A DNA stretch of 40,767 nt from CAYVUM01 sp964619055 (GCA_964619055.1 CAZUDB010000030.1:1-40767); one strand, 5' to 3'. Shown: positions 1-9,092, counted from the stretch's first letter. Notes: generated from the letters alone by a model not told the origin. Translations and numbers: made by a program.

Positions 1-53
1 ATCGTCCCAATATTACAGTGCGGCTTCGTCCGCTCGAACTTCGCCTTCGCCAT
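1..53 (-). CDS. tuf: Elongation factor Tu, N-terminal 17 codons only
   Basis: Reading the minus strand from the ATG at 53 gives MAKAKFERTKPHCNIGT, the typical proteobacterial EF-Tu start just before the P-loop. The gene runs off the window edge. EF-Tu is the GTPase that delivers aminoacyl-tRNA to the ribosome. Upstream tRNA-Gly and tRNA-Tyr genes lie in the same direction, the usual alphaproteobacterial tRNA-tuf arrangement, so this copy is probably co-transcribed with them. A purine-rich stretch (GAGGCGGG) lies 11-18 bases before the ATG, directly after a long hairpin. Only the N-terminus is visible, but the match is distinctive. Confidence 0.9.
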   Translation of the reverse strand, partial: MAKAKFERTKPHCNIGT

Positions 54-76
54 TGTCAGATTTTTCCCGCCTCATT

Positions 77-112
77 GAAGACACGGATGTTGGAAAAGAA
101 CACCGTGTCTTC
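77..112 (-). promoter_or_regulatory. Strong hairpin in the tuf leader
   Basis: A perfect 10-bp inverted repeat (GAAGACACGG at 77-86, its complement at 103-112) encloses an inner TGTT/AACA stem, leaving a loop of about 7 nt on the minus-strand transcript. It sits between tRNA-Gly and the tuf ribosome-binding region. There is no U-tract, so a plain terminator is unlikely. A processing site separating tRNA from mRNA, or a translational control element, fits better. The structure is seen; the role is inferred. Confidence 0.5.
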
Positions 113-172
113 CAAAATCATTATCGTGACGAGCCCATCGGACCCGCCCAATTACAACCGCTTCCGCCGATA

Positions 173-246
173 TGGAGCGGGTGAAGGGAATCGAACCCTC
201 GCACAGAGCTTGGAAGGCTCCTGCTCTACCACTGAGCTACACCCGC
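173..246 (-). tRNA. tRNA-Gly (anticodon TCC)
   Basis: On the minus strand the sequence folds as a standard cloverleaf: acceptor GCGGGTG pairing with CACCCGC, a D-arm with GCTC..GAGC, an anticodon stem-loop with TCC, and a T-arm containing GGTTCGATTCC. A genome-encoded CCA end lies at 173-175. It is 44 bp downstream of tRNA-Tyr and upstream of tuf, so the three are likely one transcript. It reads GGA and GGG codons. Confidence 0.95.
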
Positions 247-290
247 ACCGAAACTCCGCTGCGCCCCGGCGGCGCCGGTCCGGGCGCGCC

Positions 291-376
291 TGGTGGAGGG
301 GGTTGGATTCGAACCAACGTAGGCGTGCGCCAACGGATTTACAGTCCGTCCCCTTTAGCCACTCGGGCACCCCTCC
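291..376 (-). tRNA. tRNA-Tyr (anticodon GTA)
   Basis: A class II tRNA of 86 nt including an encoded CCA (complement at 291-293). Acceptor GGAGGGG pairs with CCCCTCC. The anticodon loop carries GTA flanked by CTGTAAATC, there is a long variable arm, and the T-arm has GGTTCGAATCC. It is the first gene of the minus-strand tRNA-tuf unit and is divergent from rlmB. Confidence 0.95.
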
Positions 377-422
377 AAACGTCGCCGGTTCCAGTGCATC
401 GGCGGACCGGGTACGAGCGCTC

Positions 423-452
423 GAACTAGGGCCTTTTGGCACCGCTTGTCAA
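423..452 (-). promoter_or_regulatory. Candidate promoter for tRNA-Tyr / tRNA-Gly / tuf
   Basis: The minus strand has a perfect TTGACA (447-452), an 18-bp spacer and a poor -10 (TAGTTC at 423-428). This puts a start site about 40 bp before mature tRNA-Tyr. A strong -35 with a degenerate -10 is plausible for alphaproteobacterial stable-RNA promoters, but the -10 is weak. Confidence 0.4.
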
Positions 453-546
453 TGCCGGACGCAGCGAAGCTGCGGACATCTCGCGCTGTCGCAACTCGGC
501 ATCTCGCGATATGGTTGCTGGAGTTTTCTGCGGTGGAGCCTTCAAT

Positions 547-1503
547 ATGCGGCACATGCCACGAAGCCGATCATCTAGGCGGGACAAGCCGAGCGGCAAA
601 TCACCGGCGCTGCCGAAGACGAAGGTGCGCGTAACCAACAAGAGCCCTCCCGACGATGCCCCCACCGTCCACAAGCCCCCGACCGAGAACCGAACGCCCG
701 TAAAACGCCCCACTCGCACTCTGGATCGGGTTTGGTTTTACGGCCTCCATCCCGTTTTGGCCGCCATCGCCAACCCGCGTCGCCGCTGCTTTCGGGTACT
801 ATCTGTCCCTGCCGCGTCCGCCCAAGTGAGCGATGCGGTAACACGGGCCGCAGGAAGCCGGCCTGCCATCGAAACCGTCGATCGAGTAATCCTAGAGTCC
901 TGGCTGCCTCCGGAGGCCGTCCACCAGGGCGTAGCGGCACAGGTGGCTCCGCTACCGTCGCCTGATCTCACCGAGATCACGGAAGAAATGGCCGAAACCA
1001 ACGCGATCCGCAGCCTCGTAGTCCTGGACCAAGTCACAGACCCGCGTAACGTCGGCGCAATACTAAGAGCCGCGGCAGCTTTCGGCGCGTCCGCTGTGGT
1101 CGTGCAAACCCGCCATGCACCCGAAGCAACGGGCACGTTAGCGAAGGCGGCCGCCGGCGCCCTTGAAGTCGTGCCAATGGCTCGGGTCACCAACATCGCG
1201 CGCACGCTATCCAAGCTCAAGGACGCGGGCTGGATGTGTATCGGTTTGGAAGCCCACGGTGTCGACGCCTTGGCCACCTTGACTGAGCCACGAACGAGCG
1301 GCTGGCCACCGTCCGGCGGCATTGCTCTCGTTCTGGGCTCGGAAGGGAGCGGACTGCGGCGTCTTGTGCGCGAGAGCTGCGATCGCCTGGTCAGAATTCC
1401 GACCTCCACCAACGTGAACAGCTTGAACGTGGCCACAGCCGCGGCAATTGCTCTTTATGAGATCCGCCGAACCGACAACAGCATCCCATCATCGCTCCCG
1501 TGA
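547..1503 (+). CDS. rlmB: 23S rRNA 2'-O-ribose methyltransferase, RlmB/SpoU family
   Basis: A TrmH/SpoU-family (SPOUT knot) methyltransferase, the RlmB type that methylates the ribose of G2251 in 23S rRNA using SAM. The 318-residue protein has a basic, disordered N-terminal ~60 residues, then the RlmB substrate-binding domain beginning VWFYGLHPVLAAI. The three SPOUT motifs follow: DQVTDPRNVGAILR (161-174), LVLGSEGSGLR (261-271) and SLNVATAAAI (~292-301). The frame is open upstream to 436, but GGTGGAG 8 bases before the ATG at 547 favours this start. The length is near the upper end for the family because of the N-terminal tail. It is divergent from tRNA-Tyr, a common alphaproteobacterial neighbour. 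The 3' end overlaps the convergent permease gene by 15 bp. Confidence 0.92.
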   Translation: MRHMPRSRSSRRDKPSGKSPALPKTKVRVTNKSPPDDAPTVHKPPTENRTPVKRPTRTLDRVWFYGLHPVLAAIANPRRRCFRVLSVPAASAQVSDAVTRAAGSRPAIETVDRVILESWLPPEAVHQGVAAQVAPLPSPDLTEITEEMAETNAIRSLVVLDQVTDPRNVGAILRAAAAFGASAVVVQTRHAPEATGTLAKAAAGALEVVPMARVTNIARTLSKLKDAGWMCIGLEAHGVDALATLTEPRTSGWPPSGGIALVLGSEGSGLRRLVRESCDRLVRIPTSTNVNSLNVATAAAIALYEIRRTDNSIPSSLP

Positions 1504-2412
1504 TCGCGCCTTGGCCATGCTGCGCCGAGCCGTCGCAGTCATAAAGATCCCCAAGGCTACCAATGTCGCACCGACGCCGTGATACGGTTCCAACCTTTCG
1601 CCCAACAGTAAGATGGCAAGGCCTGCCGAGAATACGGGCATCAGGTGGCTAAACAACCCAGCCACATTCGGCCCGACCGCCGCAACGCCCTTGTTCCAAC
1701 ACACATAGGCGACAACAGAGGCAAAAACAGCGACATACCCAATGGCCAAAACGTTCGTCGTGGTGAATGAGATGGTCGCGGCGTGAGTGACGTCGACGAC
1801 ATAGACGCAAGCGTTGATGACGAGCCCCATGAGCATGATTGCCATCAAGGAAGCTAATGGTGGCAAGTCACTTGGCAAGCGGCGCACTAGGACCGTGTAG
1901 AGCGCCCATACGGGCACCGCGACGAAGAGCATCCACAAATCGCCAGGTGTCACGGCCATTGAGAGAATTGTCGCCGGCGCACCTTTCAACAGGACCATGA
2001 CCACCCCAAACAAGGAAATGGCAATGCCCAATGCCTGACGCCACATCAGAGTGTCGCGATTGATAATCCAAGAAAACACCGGCATTACAACCGGCACAGT
2101 GGCAGCCATCAGGGCTGCGTTAGTGGCGGTCGTCGTTTTCAGTGCCGTATAGACTGCCAGATGAAAAAGGCAGATGCCGGTCACAGCCATGACCAGGAGT
2201 TGGCGCCGGATGGCCAGAAGCCCGACGCGGTGTCGAAGCATGACCGGAACCGCGAACGGCGCGAGCAGAACGGCAGCCACTGCCCAACGCCAAAAGGTCA
2301 GGGCCATGGGCGAAATGTCGGGGTGAATCGCTCGCCCGAGAACAAAGTTTCCGGCCCACGACAGGGCCGCCACGGATAGCGCCGCGTAGGCGAAAAGCCG
2401 TTCTGTGGTCAT
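1489..2412 (-). CDS. EamA/DMT-superfamily permease
   Basis: A 307-residue integral membrane protein with about ten hydrophobic segments and two EamA repeats. The first repeat begins near ALSWAGNFVLGRAI (residues ~18-31) and the second near residue 155. This is the drug/metabolite transporter layout, and such proteins export amino acids or other metabolites across the inner membrane; the substrate cannot be told from sequence. Its ATG overlaps the rsmA stop as ATGA (2409-2412), so it is translationally coupled as the last gene of the lptF-rsmA operon. The C-terminus ends in a short basic tail. I see no motif that would narrow the function. Confidence 0.85.
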   Translation of the reverse strand: MTTERLFAYAALSVAALSWAGNFVLGRAIHPDISPMALTFWRWAVAAVLLAPFAVPVMLRHRVGLLAIRRQLLVMAVTGICLFHLAVYTALKTTTATNAALMAATVPVVMPVFSWIINRDTLMWRQALGIAISLFGVVMVLLKGAPATILSMAVTPGDLWMLFVAVPVWALYTVLVRRLPSDLPPLASLMAIMLMGLVINACVYVVDVTHAATISFTTTNVLAIGYVAVFASVVAYVCWNKGVAAVGPNVAGLFSHLMPVFSAGLAILLLGERLEPYHGVGATLVALGIFMTATARRSMAKARSRER

Positions 2413-3335
2413 TTCGACGATGACGCGGATCGTCGAGGAGTCGCTGCCGTGCGCAAGGGCCCGCTAGGACGAGTGCCGCCGTCCAGACGTGCCGCGCCGT
2501 CGGGCGCGCTGCTCTGGGCGCCGCCCTCAAGCTGTCGCGCCAGCGCGCAAAACTCGTCAACGCTTAGCTCTTCTGCCCGCCTTGTGGGGTCGATACCAAT
2601 ACGCTCTGGACGCAAACCGAGCCGACGCAAGCTGCTCCGAAGCATCTTCCGGCGTTGGCCGAACGCGGCAGCCGTGACCGCTTCCAACGCGCCAAAGGAC
2701 GCTGGCGCGATTGGTAATGGACGCGGCACCAATGTCATCACGGTCGATGTGACCTTGGGGGGCGGCAGAAACGCCAGTCGATCAATGTTAAACTCGCGAG
2801 TCGTCACACAGAGCCATTGTGCGACGACAGAGAGGCGGCCGTATGCCTGTTCGCCCGGGGCCGCGACAAGGCGGTCGGCCACCTCTTTTTGAAACATCAG
2901 CGTCAGGCGGCTCACACCGGCGATTTGGCGCAGCCACAGAATTAGCAATGGCGTGGCCACATTGTAGGGCAGATTGGCGACGATCTGACGCGGAGGCGCA
3001 GCCACATCGGCCACATCCACGGTCAGCGCATCGGCCTCCACCACTGTTAGGCGGTCCGGCCAAAAGGGCTTGAGATCGTTCACGGCTGCCACGGCCCGCT
3101 TGTCTTTCTCGATGGCAATGACGGACTTGGCCCCGCCGCGCAGCAGCGAGCGGGTGAGACCGCCCGGTCCCGGTCCGACCTCAATGATCGTGGCGGCCGT
3201 CACATCACCCGCAACGCGGACGATACGATCGGTAAGATTGCCATCTAGCAAAAAATGCTGGCCGAAAGACTTGCGCGCATCCAAGCCGTGCTTGGCGATC
3301 ACCTCGCGTAGTGGCGGTAGATCCCTGCCGTTCAT
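2409..3335 (-). CDS. rsmA: 16S rRNA dimethyladenosine transferase
   Basis: RsmA/KsgA dimethylates two adjacent adenines in the 3'-terminal hairpin of 16S rRNA with SAM, a late step of 30S assembly. The N-terminus has the family signature KSFGQHFL (~22-29). The SAM-binding motif I is EVGPGPGGL (52-60) and the catalytic motif IV is NLPYNVATPL (121-130). At 308 residues it is longer than the usual 270-285; the excess is an Ala/Ser/Pro/Arg-rich tail after about residue 270, likely disordered. Its ATG overlaps the pdxA stop (ATGA, 3332-3335) and its own stop overlaps the permease start. pdxA-rsmA adjacency is conserved across Proteobacteria. Confidence 0.96.
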   Translation of the reverse strand: MNGRDLPPLREVIAKHGLDARKSFGQHFLLDGNLTDRIVRVAGDVTAATIIEVGPGPGGLTRSLLRGGAKSVIAIEKDKRAVAAVNDLKPFWPDRLTVVEADALTVDVADVAAPPRQIVANLPYNVATPLLILWLRQIAGVSRLTLMFQKEVADRLVAAPGEQAYGRLSVVAQWLCVTTREFNIDRLAFLPPPKVTSTVMTLVPRPLPIAPASFGALEAVTAAAFGQRRKMLRSSLRRLGLRPERIGIDPTRRAEELSVDEFCALARQLEGGAQSSAPDGAARLDGGTRPSGPLRTAATPRRSASSSK

Positions 3336-4375
3336 GAAACGTTGGCGGCACGGCGGTTTGTAGCGAGATGTTCCGCCAGAGTCAGCGCAGCGACGAGGCT
3401 GTCTGGAACCGAGCGGCCGAGGCCTGCAATATCCAAGGCCGTACCATGGTCCGGGGAGGTTCGCACGAAAGGCAGGCCCAGCGTGACGTTAACGCCTTGA
3501 TCGAAATCCAGCGCCTTGATCGGGATCAGCCCCTGATCGTGATAGAGGCAGACGGCAACATCGTAGCCGGCGCGGGCCCGCGGCGTGAAAAGTGCATCAG
3601 CGGGAACGGGCCCGAAGGCTGACCACCCCTCCGACCGCAGAGCTTGCACGGCCGGCGTGACAATCTCTCGGTCCTCGTCACCAAGAGCACCGTCTTCGCC
3701 GGCGTGGGGGTTGAGGCCAGCGACGGCAATCCTTGGGGTGTGGATGCCAAAATCACGAACAAGCGCTTCACCCGCCACCTGCGCAACCCGAATGATGGCG
3801 TCGGTCGTTATCGCCTCGATGGCGCGACGCAGTCCAAGGTGAATGGTGACAAGGGCCACTTTCAAGCTCGGCCCCGCCAACATCATCACAGGCTCCCGCG
3901 CATCACCCGTCAGAACCGCAAGAAACTCGGTGTGTCCCGGAAACGGAAAGCCGGCGTCGTAAAGGGCTTTCTTGTGGATCGGGTTCGTCACAATGGCGCC
4001 AACCTGGCGGCTATTCGCAAGCGCTACTGCCGTTTTGATTGACGCGATGACCGCTGCTGCATTGGCGGGATCGGTCTCGCCGGGACGCACCGGAGTACGA
4101 AGCGGTTGATGCAGAACCGGTAATGCTGAAACAAAAACGTCCGCAGCCATCTCCGCCGACGAGATCACCTGGATCGGGACGTCCCAATCCAGCAGCCGAG
4201 CAAGCGCCTGGAGCCTATCGACATCGTCGATAACCACAAACGGCGGCACGCCCCGATCCCGCAATCGCCATGCCGCAAGCGACAGCTCGCCACCGATACC
4301 GGCAGGCTCCCCCATAGTCAGCGCCAACACCGGATCAGCGGAGCGTTTTGGCCGTGCAGGTGTCGATGCCGCCAT
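3332..4375 (-). CDS. pdxA: 4-hydroxythreonine-4-phosphate dehydrogenase
   Basis: PdxA oxidises 4-phosphohydroxy-L-threonine with NAD in pyridoxal phosphate synthesis (the DXP-dependent route, with PdxJ). The 347-residue protein starts with the family motif LALTMGEPAGIGGE. All three expected metal-ligand histidines are visible: TIHLGL (H179), GLNPHAGE (H224) and YHDQGLIPIKAL (H279). SPDHGTALDIAG also matches the family. Length is normal. It lies 17 bp after surA and is coupled to rsmA, the classic surA-pdxA-rsmA order. The proline-rich first ~14 residues may be an over-long start, but no better-placed start is obvious. Confidence 0.96.
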   Translation of the reverse strand: MAASTPARPKRSADPVLALTMGEPAGIGGELSLAAWRLRDRGVPPFVVIDDVDRLQALARLLDWDVPIQVISSAEMAADVFVSALPVLHQPLRTPVRPGETDPANAAAVIASIKTAVALANSRQVGAIVTNPIHKKALYDAGFPFPGHTEFLAVLTGDAREPVMMLAGPSLKVALVTIHLGLRRAIEAITTDAIIRVAQVAGEALVRDFGIHTPRIAVAGLNPHAGEDGALGDEDREIVTPAVQALRSEGWSAFGPVPADALFTPRARAGYDVAVCLYHDQGLIPIKALDFDQGVNVTLGLPFVRTSPDHGTALDIAGLGRSVPDSLVAALTLAEHLATNRRAANVS

Positions 4376-4392
4376 GGTCCTAAAGAATCTGG

Positions 4393-5703
4393 CTAGATGC
4401 GCACGTCGACGTAGGCATCCCGCTGTAAATCGCGCAGCAGGCGGCGCGCTGCCAACTCCAACTTCTCGCGGACCAAGCTCGCCCGCACGCGCTCAAGCAA
4501 TTCCGGGTCCACGTTGTCCTCGCTCCGGTCGCAAACCATCAGAACGATGATGTCTGATTCTGACCGAAACGGAGGGGTGATTTCGCCGGGTCGCAACGGT
4601 CGGATCAGCCGTTGGAGATCTGCGTCCAACGTATCGAGGGCCTTGGTGCCGAGGGAGCCGGACAATGGAGAGCCAACGGTTCGCCCAATCTCATCTAACG
4701 CTTCGCAGGATTGAGCGCCCGCGGCGAGGCTGCGAGCGCGGTTCATTTGCTCCTCAAGAATCTCAGCCGTGGGCTGGCTGGGCAGCCCTAACACAAGCTG
4801 CTGCAATGACACCACGATCTCGCCACGATCGATCGGCGGTATCTGGCGGGCGTCGATCATCAATATAATCGAAAACCCATCGCCAGTCCGCACCGGCCCA
4901 AAGGCCTCACCGGGTTGCAGACCCGCAATTACCTCGCGAAGTTCCGATGCCAACTGCTCCGGTCGGATCCAGCCAAGATCCCCCCCCAACGATGCCGAGC
5001 CGCTCTCGGAGAAGCTGCGGGCCAAATTTGGGAACGGAACGCCGGCTCGAAGCTGGGACATGAGGCGATTGGCGAGAGCTTCGACTTCTGTGGTCCGCCG
5101 GGGGTCATCGATGCCGAGATAAATCTCGGCGACGCGATACTCAGGCTTTCCTGCATCGGCCGCCAGCTGATCAATCCGAACCCGGACGTCCTCTTCCGTG
5201 ACATCCGTTCGGCCTTCGGCGCGGGCAGCCACAGTTTTGGCCCAGGCGATCTCCGATCGCACCTGCGAGATCAATGACTGAACACGAACACCGCGACTGG
5301 CCAAAGCCGGCGCCAACTGATCGGGGGACAAACCGAGCTGGCTCGATATATCAATCAGAGCCCGATCGATTTCGCTCTCGCCTACGTCGATGCCGGCGCG
5401 ACGCGCCTCCTGTAGCTTCAACGTCTCCTCGATGAGTTGGCGTAAGACGTGGCCGGCAACCCGTTGGCGGCTCTCGGGTGTGTCCGCGATGCCGCTGGTG
5501 GCCAGCAGTAACGCGATGCGGCTGACAAGATCGTCGACGGAGATCACCTCGTCATTGACTACGGCCGCAATGCGCATGGCCGACTGGCCCTGTGCCGCGG
5601 GTAGGCCGGATGCGATCAGGAAGGTCGTCGCGATCACGACCATTATCATCGCGCGTTTTATGGCTCGGAGTTTACTCACGATACACCCGTCACAACGCGA
5701 CAT
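4393..5703 (-). CDS. surA: Periplasmic chaperone / peptidyl-prolyl isomerase SurA
   Basis: SurA escorts unfolded outer-membrane proteins, including LptD, through the periplasm to the Bam complex. An N-terminal hydrophobic segment (IMVVIATTFLIASGLPAAQG) is a signal peptide. A SurA N-terminal domain follows (IAAVVNDEVISVDDL onward), then a parvulin domain at about residues 190-290 with FSESGSASLGGDLGWI and the conserved GLQPGE. A second, more degenerate PPIase-like region (GSLGTKALDTL...LRPGEITPPF) comes after. Length 436 is normal. The start is uncertain: the ATG at 5703 gives a long polar leader, and the GTG at 5679 gives a more typical signal peptide. It sits between lptD and pdxA, consistent with its job in LptD folding. 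Confidence 0.93.
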   Translation of the reverse strand: MSRCDGCIVSKLRAIKRAMIMVVIATTFLIASGLPAAQGQSAMRIAAVVNDEVISVDDLVSRIALLLATSGIADTPESRQRVAGHVLRQLIEETLKLQEARRAGIDVGESEIDRALIDISSQLGLSPDQLAPALASRGVRVQSLISQVRSEIAWAKTVAARAEGRTDVTEEDVRVRIDQLAADAGKPEYRVAEIYLGIDDPRRTTEVEALANRLMSQLRAGVPFPNLARSFSESGSASLGGDLGWIRPEQLASELREVIAGLQPGEAFGPVRTGDGFSIILMIDARQIPPIDRGEIVVSLQQLVLGLPSQPTAEILEEQMNRARSLAAGAQSCEALDEIGRTVGSPLSGSLGTKALDTLDADLQRLIRPLRPGEITPPFRSESDIIVLMVCDRSEDNVDPELLERVRASLVREKLELAARRLLRDLQRDAYVDVRI

Positions 5704-5751
5704 CGGTAGGCCAAAAACACAGCCCTGGGGTCGCTCTATCGCGGCTGGCCA

Positions 5752-7965
5752 TTACAAACCAAACTCAAGATCACCCAGTGTTTTCAAGGACAGGCGAATG
5801 AAGACGGCATCACGGGGCTGCAAGTCACGATCCTCAAATTCTTCGCGCTGATAGCTCACGTCGAGCCTGAGGCACTCATCCTCATATGCCACGCCAGCAC
5901 CGATCGCCAGTGTTTGGTCGATGGTCAGGTCGTGAACGCCAAATGCCCGAAATTGCCAGTATCGGCTAAACTGACTCACAGCAGTTAACCGCAACTCCTC
6001 GCGCTCTTCAATGACCGGATCGGAGCGCGCCCCCAGCAACAGGTAACTTCCAAGCACCCGGAACAAGCTCGGCCCTGCGCCAAACGTCACTTCATTCCGG
6101 TTGAAACTGAGAGCCTTGTTGTCGAGGCTCATACGGTAGTCGAGCGACAACCAGGGCGGAAACTGGAATCGGATGTCGCCGACGATGTCACCGAGATGGC
6201 CCTCAATGCCCGAGTCAGACCTCAAATCGGAATCGACGGCAAAACGGTATGTGTTGCCGACCACGGCGCGGATGCTGCCGCCGGCATGCCGGAACATCTG
6301 CCATTCCAACCCGTAGCTCGCGCGGCTCCCCGCCTCCACTCGGTCCAAGCCGGGCAAGCGGTCGATGCCGAACAGATTGTTGGCCGAGAGCTCGAAATCG
6401 CGGCTGTCTTCATTGGGGATTTCTTGTGGATTTCCGCCGTTGGGTGCAGCGATGACTTCGACGATCGGTGCTAGGATATGATCATAGGCCTCACCGGACC
6501 GCGCAATGGGGAAGCGCCATTCCAGCGCCGCCTGGGGAAACACCCGGCCCGTCACGCCACTGAACGAACCCGGCTGACCGACAATAGTGTTATCGCCCAC
6601 ATGATATCCATCGGCCCACAAGGCGGCCGATGCCGTGTAGATCCCGCCAACGCCATCGCGCATGGCAAGGCTGTAATCCGAGCGGATGGAGGCACGTTGA
6701 TACTCGGTTCCACTTTGGCGATTCACAGCCGAAAAATCCACGTCAACCGCAAGGCGGCCACCGATCCGATCCGCCTCCCCTACGTAATTGTAATTGATGA
6801 GCGGCAGAACCACAGGGTTATCTTCTTGGCCTGGAAAAGACTCTTGAAGTCTTTGAAAAGCATAACCATTGGCGACAAGATAGTTTCGACCCCTGAAACC
6901 TTCTACAAACGCGCGTGAAGTCAAGCTCTGCTCGCTACTAAAGCCATAACGCCGAAGATATGTTTCGTCCGTACTTCGCTCGAAGTCTATTCCTCCACGC
7001 CATGTATCATCAAAATCGTAGCGTAGTTCACTCAATATAGCTCCTCGAAAATCGTCATTACCATCATTAGTGGCACTCGTTTCGATATTAAGAACACCAT
7101 TTTCCATCGCTTGCCGATAATCGACGGCTAAAACAACACCTTCTCTAGTCGTGATAATTGGTGTAATTGTTGCGTCTCTATGCTCACTTATTGCCCAATA
7201 AAAAGGTATCGAAAAAACAAAGCCAAAATCAGAAGAATTGCCGAATCCGGGTACCAGCAGTCCGCTTTTTCTTTTGACGGTAGGGTCTGGGTGGGACAAA
7301 AATGGTGAATAAAAAACTGGTATGCCGGCCACCTCAAGCCAGGCATCGGAGTATTCTATCCGTTTTTTTTCCTGGTCATGAAAGATACGTACGGCTTTAA
7401 GTTGCCAAAGTGGCGGTGACTCAGGGTCATCTTCACATAAGTCACAGGGGGAATAGACCCCCTTACTCATCTCTGTGAAGTTGCCGCCGGTCCGCCGACC
7501 ACCATTGGCTGCAATACGCGAGCCGTCGGAAAGCAGAACCCTGAAATCTTCGATGATGCCGCTTTTGAGGTCACCGGCGAGTTCTATTCGATTGGCGAAC
7601 ACGACCTCTCCGGTCGGCTCAACCAGCGCGATATCACCCTCGGCAAGGACGACATCACGTCGCTCATCGTACGTCACCTGGCTGGCCAGCAAAATGCGAT
7701 CACCGTAAGTCGCTTCCACATTGCCGATGGCGCGTACCAAGCCGCTTGCCTGGTCATAGCTCACCTCATCGGCTGTGAACACGATAGCCGGTTCCTCGCT
7801 CTCCGCCGCTTGCGACGCCTCATTTTCGGGATCACCAACGCCAACGCCGGCAAACGGATCGAAGCCCGAAGCAACCTCAGCCTCCGCCACGGACACACTG
7901 CCGGGCGCGAACAGAGTTGCGGCCAGCAGCAGTGCAGAGACGCGGCAGCGATGGAGGCTCAACAA
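5752..7965 (-). CDS. lptD: LPS-assembly outer membrane protein LptD
   Basis: LptD is the outer-membrane beta-barrel that, with LptE, inserts lipopolysaccharide into the outer leaflet. The 737-residue product begins with a signal peptide (about residues 1-29), then an OstA/LptA-like jellyroll (ADEVSYDQASGLVRAIGNVEA onward, ~65-160) and a long C-terminal barrel. Cysteines occur as CDLC after the N-terminal domain and as a single DECLRL near the C-terminus, fewer than in E. coli, so the disulfide pattern may differ. The start is a TTG (7965, or the next codon at 7962) behind AAGGAG; no ATG fits. Bases ~6820-7460 are clearly more AT-rich than the rest. It is 9 bp after lptG. Confidence 0.95.
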   Translation of the reverse strand: MLSLHRCRVSALLLAATLFAPGSVSVAEAEVASGFDPFAGVGVGDPENEASQAAESEEPAIVFTADEVSYDQASGLVRAIGNVEATYGDRILLASQVTYDERRDVVLAEGDIALVEPTGEVVFANRIELAGDLKSGIIEDFRVLLSDGSRIAANGGRRTGGNFTEMSKGVYSPCDLCEDDPESPPLWQLKAVRIFHDQEKKRIEYSDAWLEVAGIPVFYSPFLSHPDPTVKRKSGLLVPGFGNSSDFGFVFSIPFYWAISEHRDATITPIITTREGVVLAVDYRQAMENGVLNIETSATNDGNDDFRGAILSELRYDFDDTWRGGIDFERSTDETYLRRYGFSSEQSLTSRAFVEGFRGRNYLVANGYAFQRLQESFPGQEDNPVVLPLINYNYVGEADRIGGRLAVDVDFSAVNRQSGTEYQRASIRSDYSLAMRDGVGGIYTASAALWADGYHVGDNTIVGQPGSFSGVTGRVFPQAALEWRFPIARSGEAYDHILAPIVEVIAAPNGGNPQEIPNEDSRDFELSANNLFGIDRLPGLDRVEAGSRASYGLEWQMFRHAGGSIRAVVGNTYRFAVDSDLRSDSGIEGHLGDIVGDIRFQFPPWLSLDYRMSLDNKALSFNRNEVTFGAGPSLFRVLGSYLLLGARSDPVIEEREELRLTAVSQFSRYWQFRAFGVHDLTIDQTLAIGAGVAYEDECLRLDVSYQREEFEDRDLQPRDAVFIRLSLKTLGDLEFGL

Positions 7966-7974
7966 ATGCTCTCC

Positions 7975-9078
7975 TTAACCGTCCTCAAAAAACAACAGGC
8001 TCGTGACACCCAGCAGCACGGCCACCGACGCTGGCGTCCATGCCGACAACGCGACTGGCACGCGATCCGCCAAAGCAAGAGCGTACACGAGGTCTGAAAT
8101 GATGTGGTACGAAAACCCGGTGATGAGACCGCCCGCCACGATGTACAACGTGCCGCCACGTCGGCCGTGGTGATGCAACGTGAATGCCGCGGCGATTAGC
8201 ACCATGGCACACATTAGAAGCGGTGCCGTTAGCAGGACGTGCAACTGCAAGCGATGCCCAATCGCCGCGAATCCGGCCCGTTCCAACGTGGATATGAAAT
8301 CTGGCAACGCCCAGAATGAGATGGTTCGCGGCGTCGCAAAGCTGTCGTGAATCCGCGCCAACGTCAAAGTTGTCGGCAGTCGCAGCGTTTCCGAATAAAC
8401 GGCTTTACCGTCAGGCTCACGGGACCATGCCTCATCAAGCACCCACGCTCCATCATCGAGGTAACCGCTGACTGCGTCAATGCGTCCGACGAAGCGATCA
8501 ACATCCTCATACTGAAAAACAGTAATATACCGTAATTCCACTTGATCCCGATCTTGAAGAACAGAGCTCGCATGGATAACAGATTGATGGTTTTCGTGGG
8601 CTTCTCGCAGCCACAAACCGCTTTCGCTCACAGCAAGTGTTGTGACTTGTCTCTTTATAAATAGAGATTCGATTTTTTCAAAACGTGCTAGGAATGCCGA
8701 GGCAATCGGATTCACAACTGTGACTTGAACGGTGCCGAGCAAGGCGGCCGAGGCCAATACCGGCAACAAAAATTGCCACGTGCTGACGCCCGCAGCACGG
8801 ATGACGACAACTTCCTGACTTCGAGACATCCTCCAAAAAACCAAAAGCGCAGTAAAAAGCACGGTAAACGGGAAAGTTTGCTGACCCATGAATGGCAATT
8901 TCAAAAGTGCCATCTCGATGACCATACTGAAACTGACATCTGGTTTTCCTGCCACCCGCCGCAACAGCTCAATCGTATCAGCAAGAAAGATCACGAACAA
9001 AATGGAGGCTAAGACGGCGATGAACGCCACCAGGAACTGACGTCCGATATAGAAGCTGAGAGTCGGCGAAATTCCCAT
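7975..9078 (-). CDS. lptG: LPS export ABC transporter permease LptG
   Basis: A YjgP/YjgQ-family permease of 367 residues, one of two paralogues that form the LptB2FG transporter extracting LPS from the inner membrane. A short N-terminal segment (LSFYIGRQFLVAFIAVLASILFVIF) leads into several TM helices, a periplasmic jellyroll at about 130-255, and three C-terminal TM helices. Assignment as LptG rather than LptF rests on its position as second gene of the pair, next to lptD, and on the RPTTLTLARIH-like region. It lies 14 bp after lptF and 9 bp before lptD, so it is co-transcribed. An AT-rich stretch lies around 8500-8960. Confidence 0.9.
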   Translation of the reverse strand: MGISPTLSFYIGRQFLVAFIAVLASILFVIFLADTIELLRRVAGKPDVSFSMVIEMALLKLPFMGQQTFPFTVLFTALLVFWRMSRSQEVVVIRAAGVSTWQFLLPVLASAALLGTVQVTVVNPIASAFLARFEKIESLFIKRQVTTLAVSESGLWLREAHENHQSVIHASSVLQDRDQVELRYITVFQYEDVDRFVGRIDAVSGYLDDGAWVLDEAWSREPDGKAVYSETLRLPTTLTLARIHDSFATPRTISFWALPDFISTLERAGFAAIGHRLQLHVLLTAPLLMCAMVLIAAAFTLHHHGRRGGTLYIVAGGLITGFSYHIISDLVYALALADRVPVALSAWTPASVAVLLGVTSLLFFEDG

Positions 9079-9092
9079 TTGTGTTTTGCACT

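Noticed and set aside
738..1436. A 232-codon minus-strand frame opposite rlmB
   Set aside because: Antisense shadow of rlmB with unusual Arg/Thr/Ser composition and no ribosome site.
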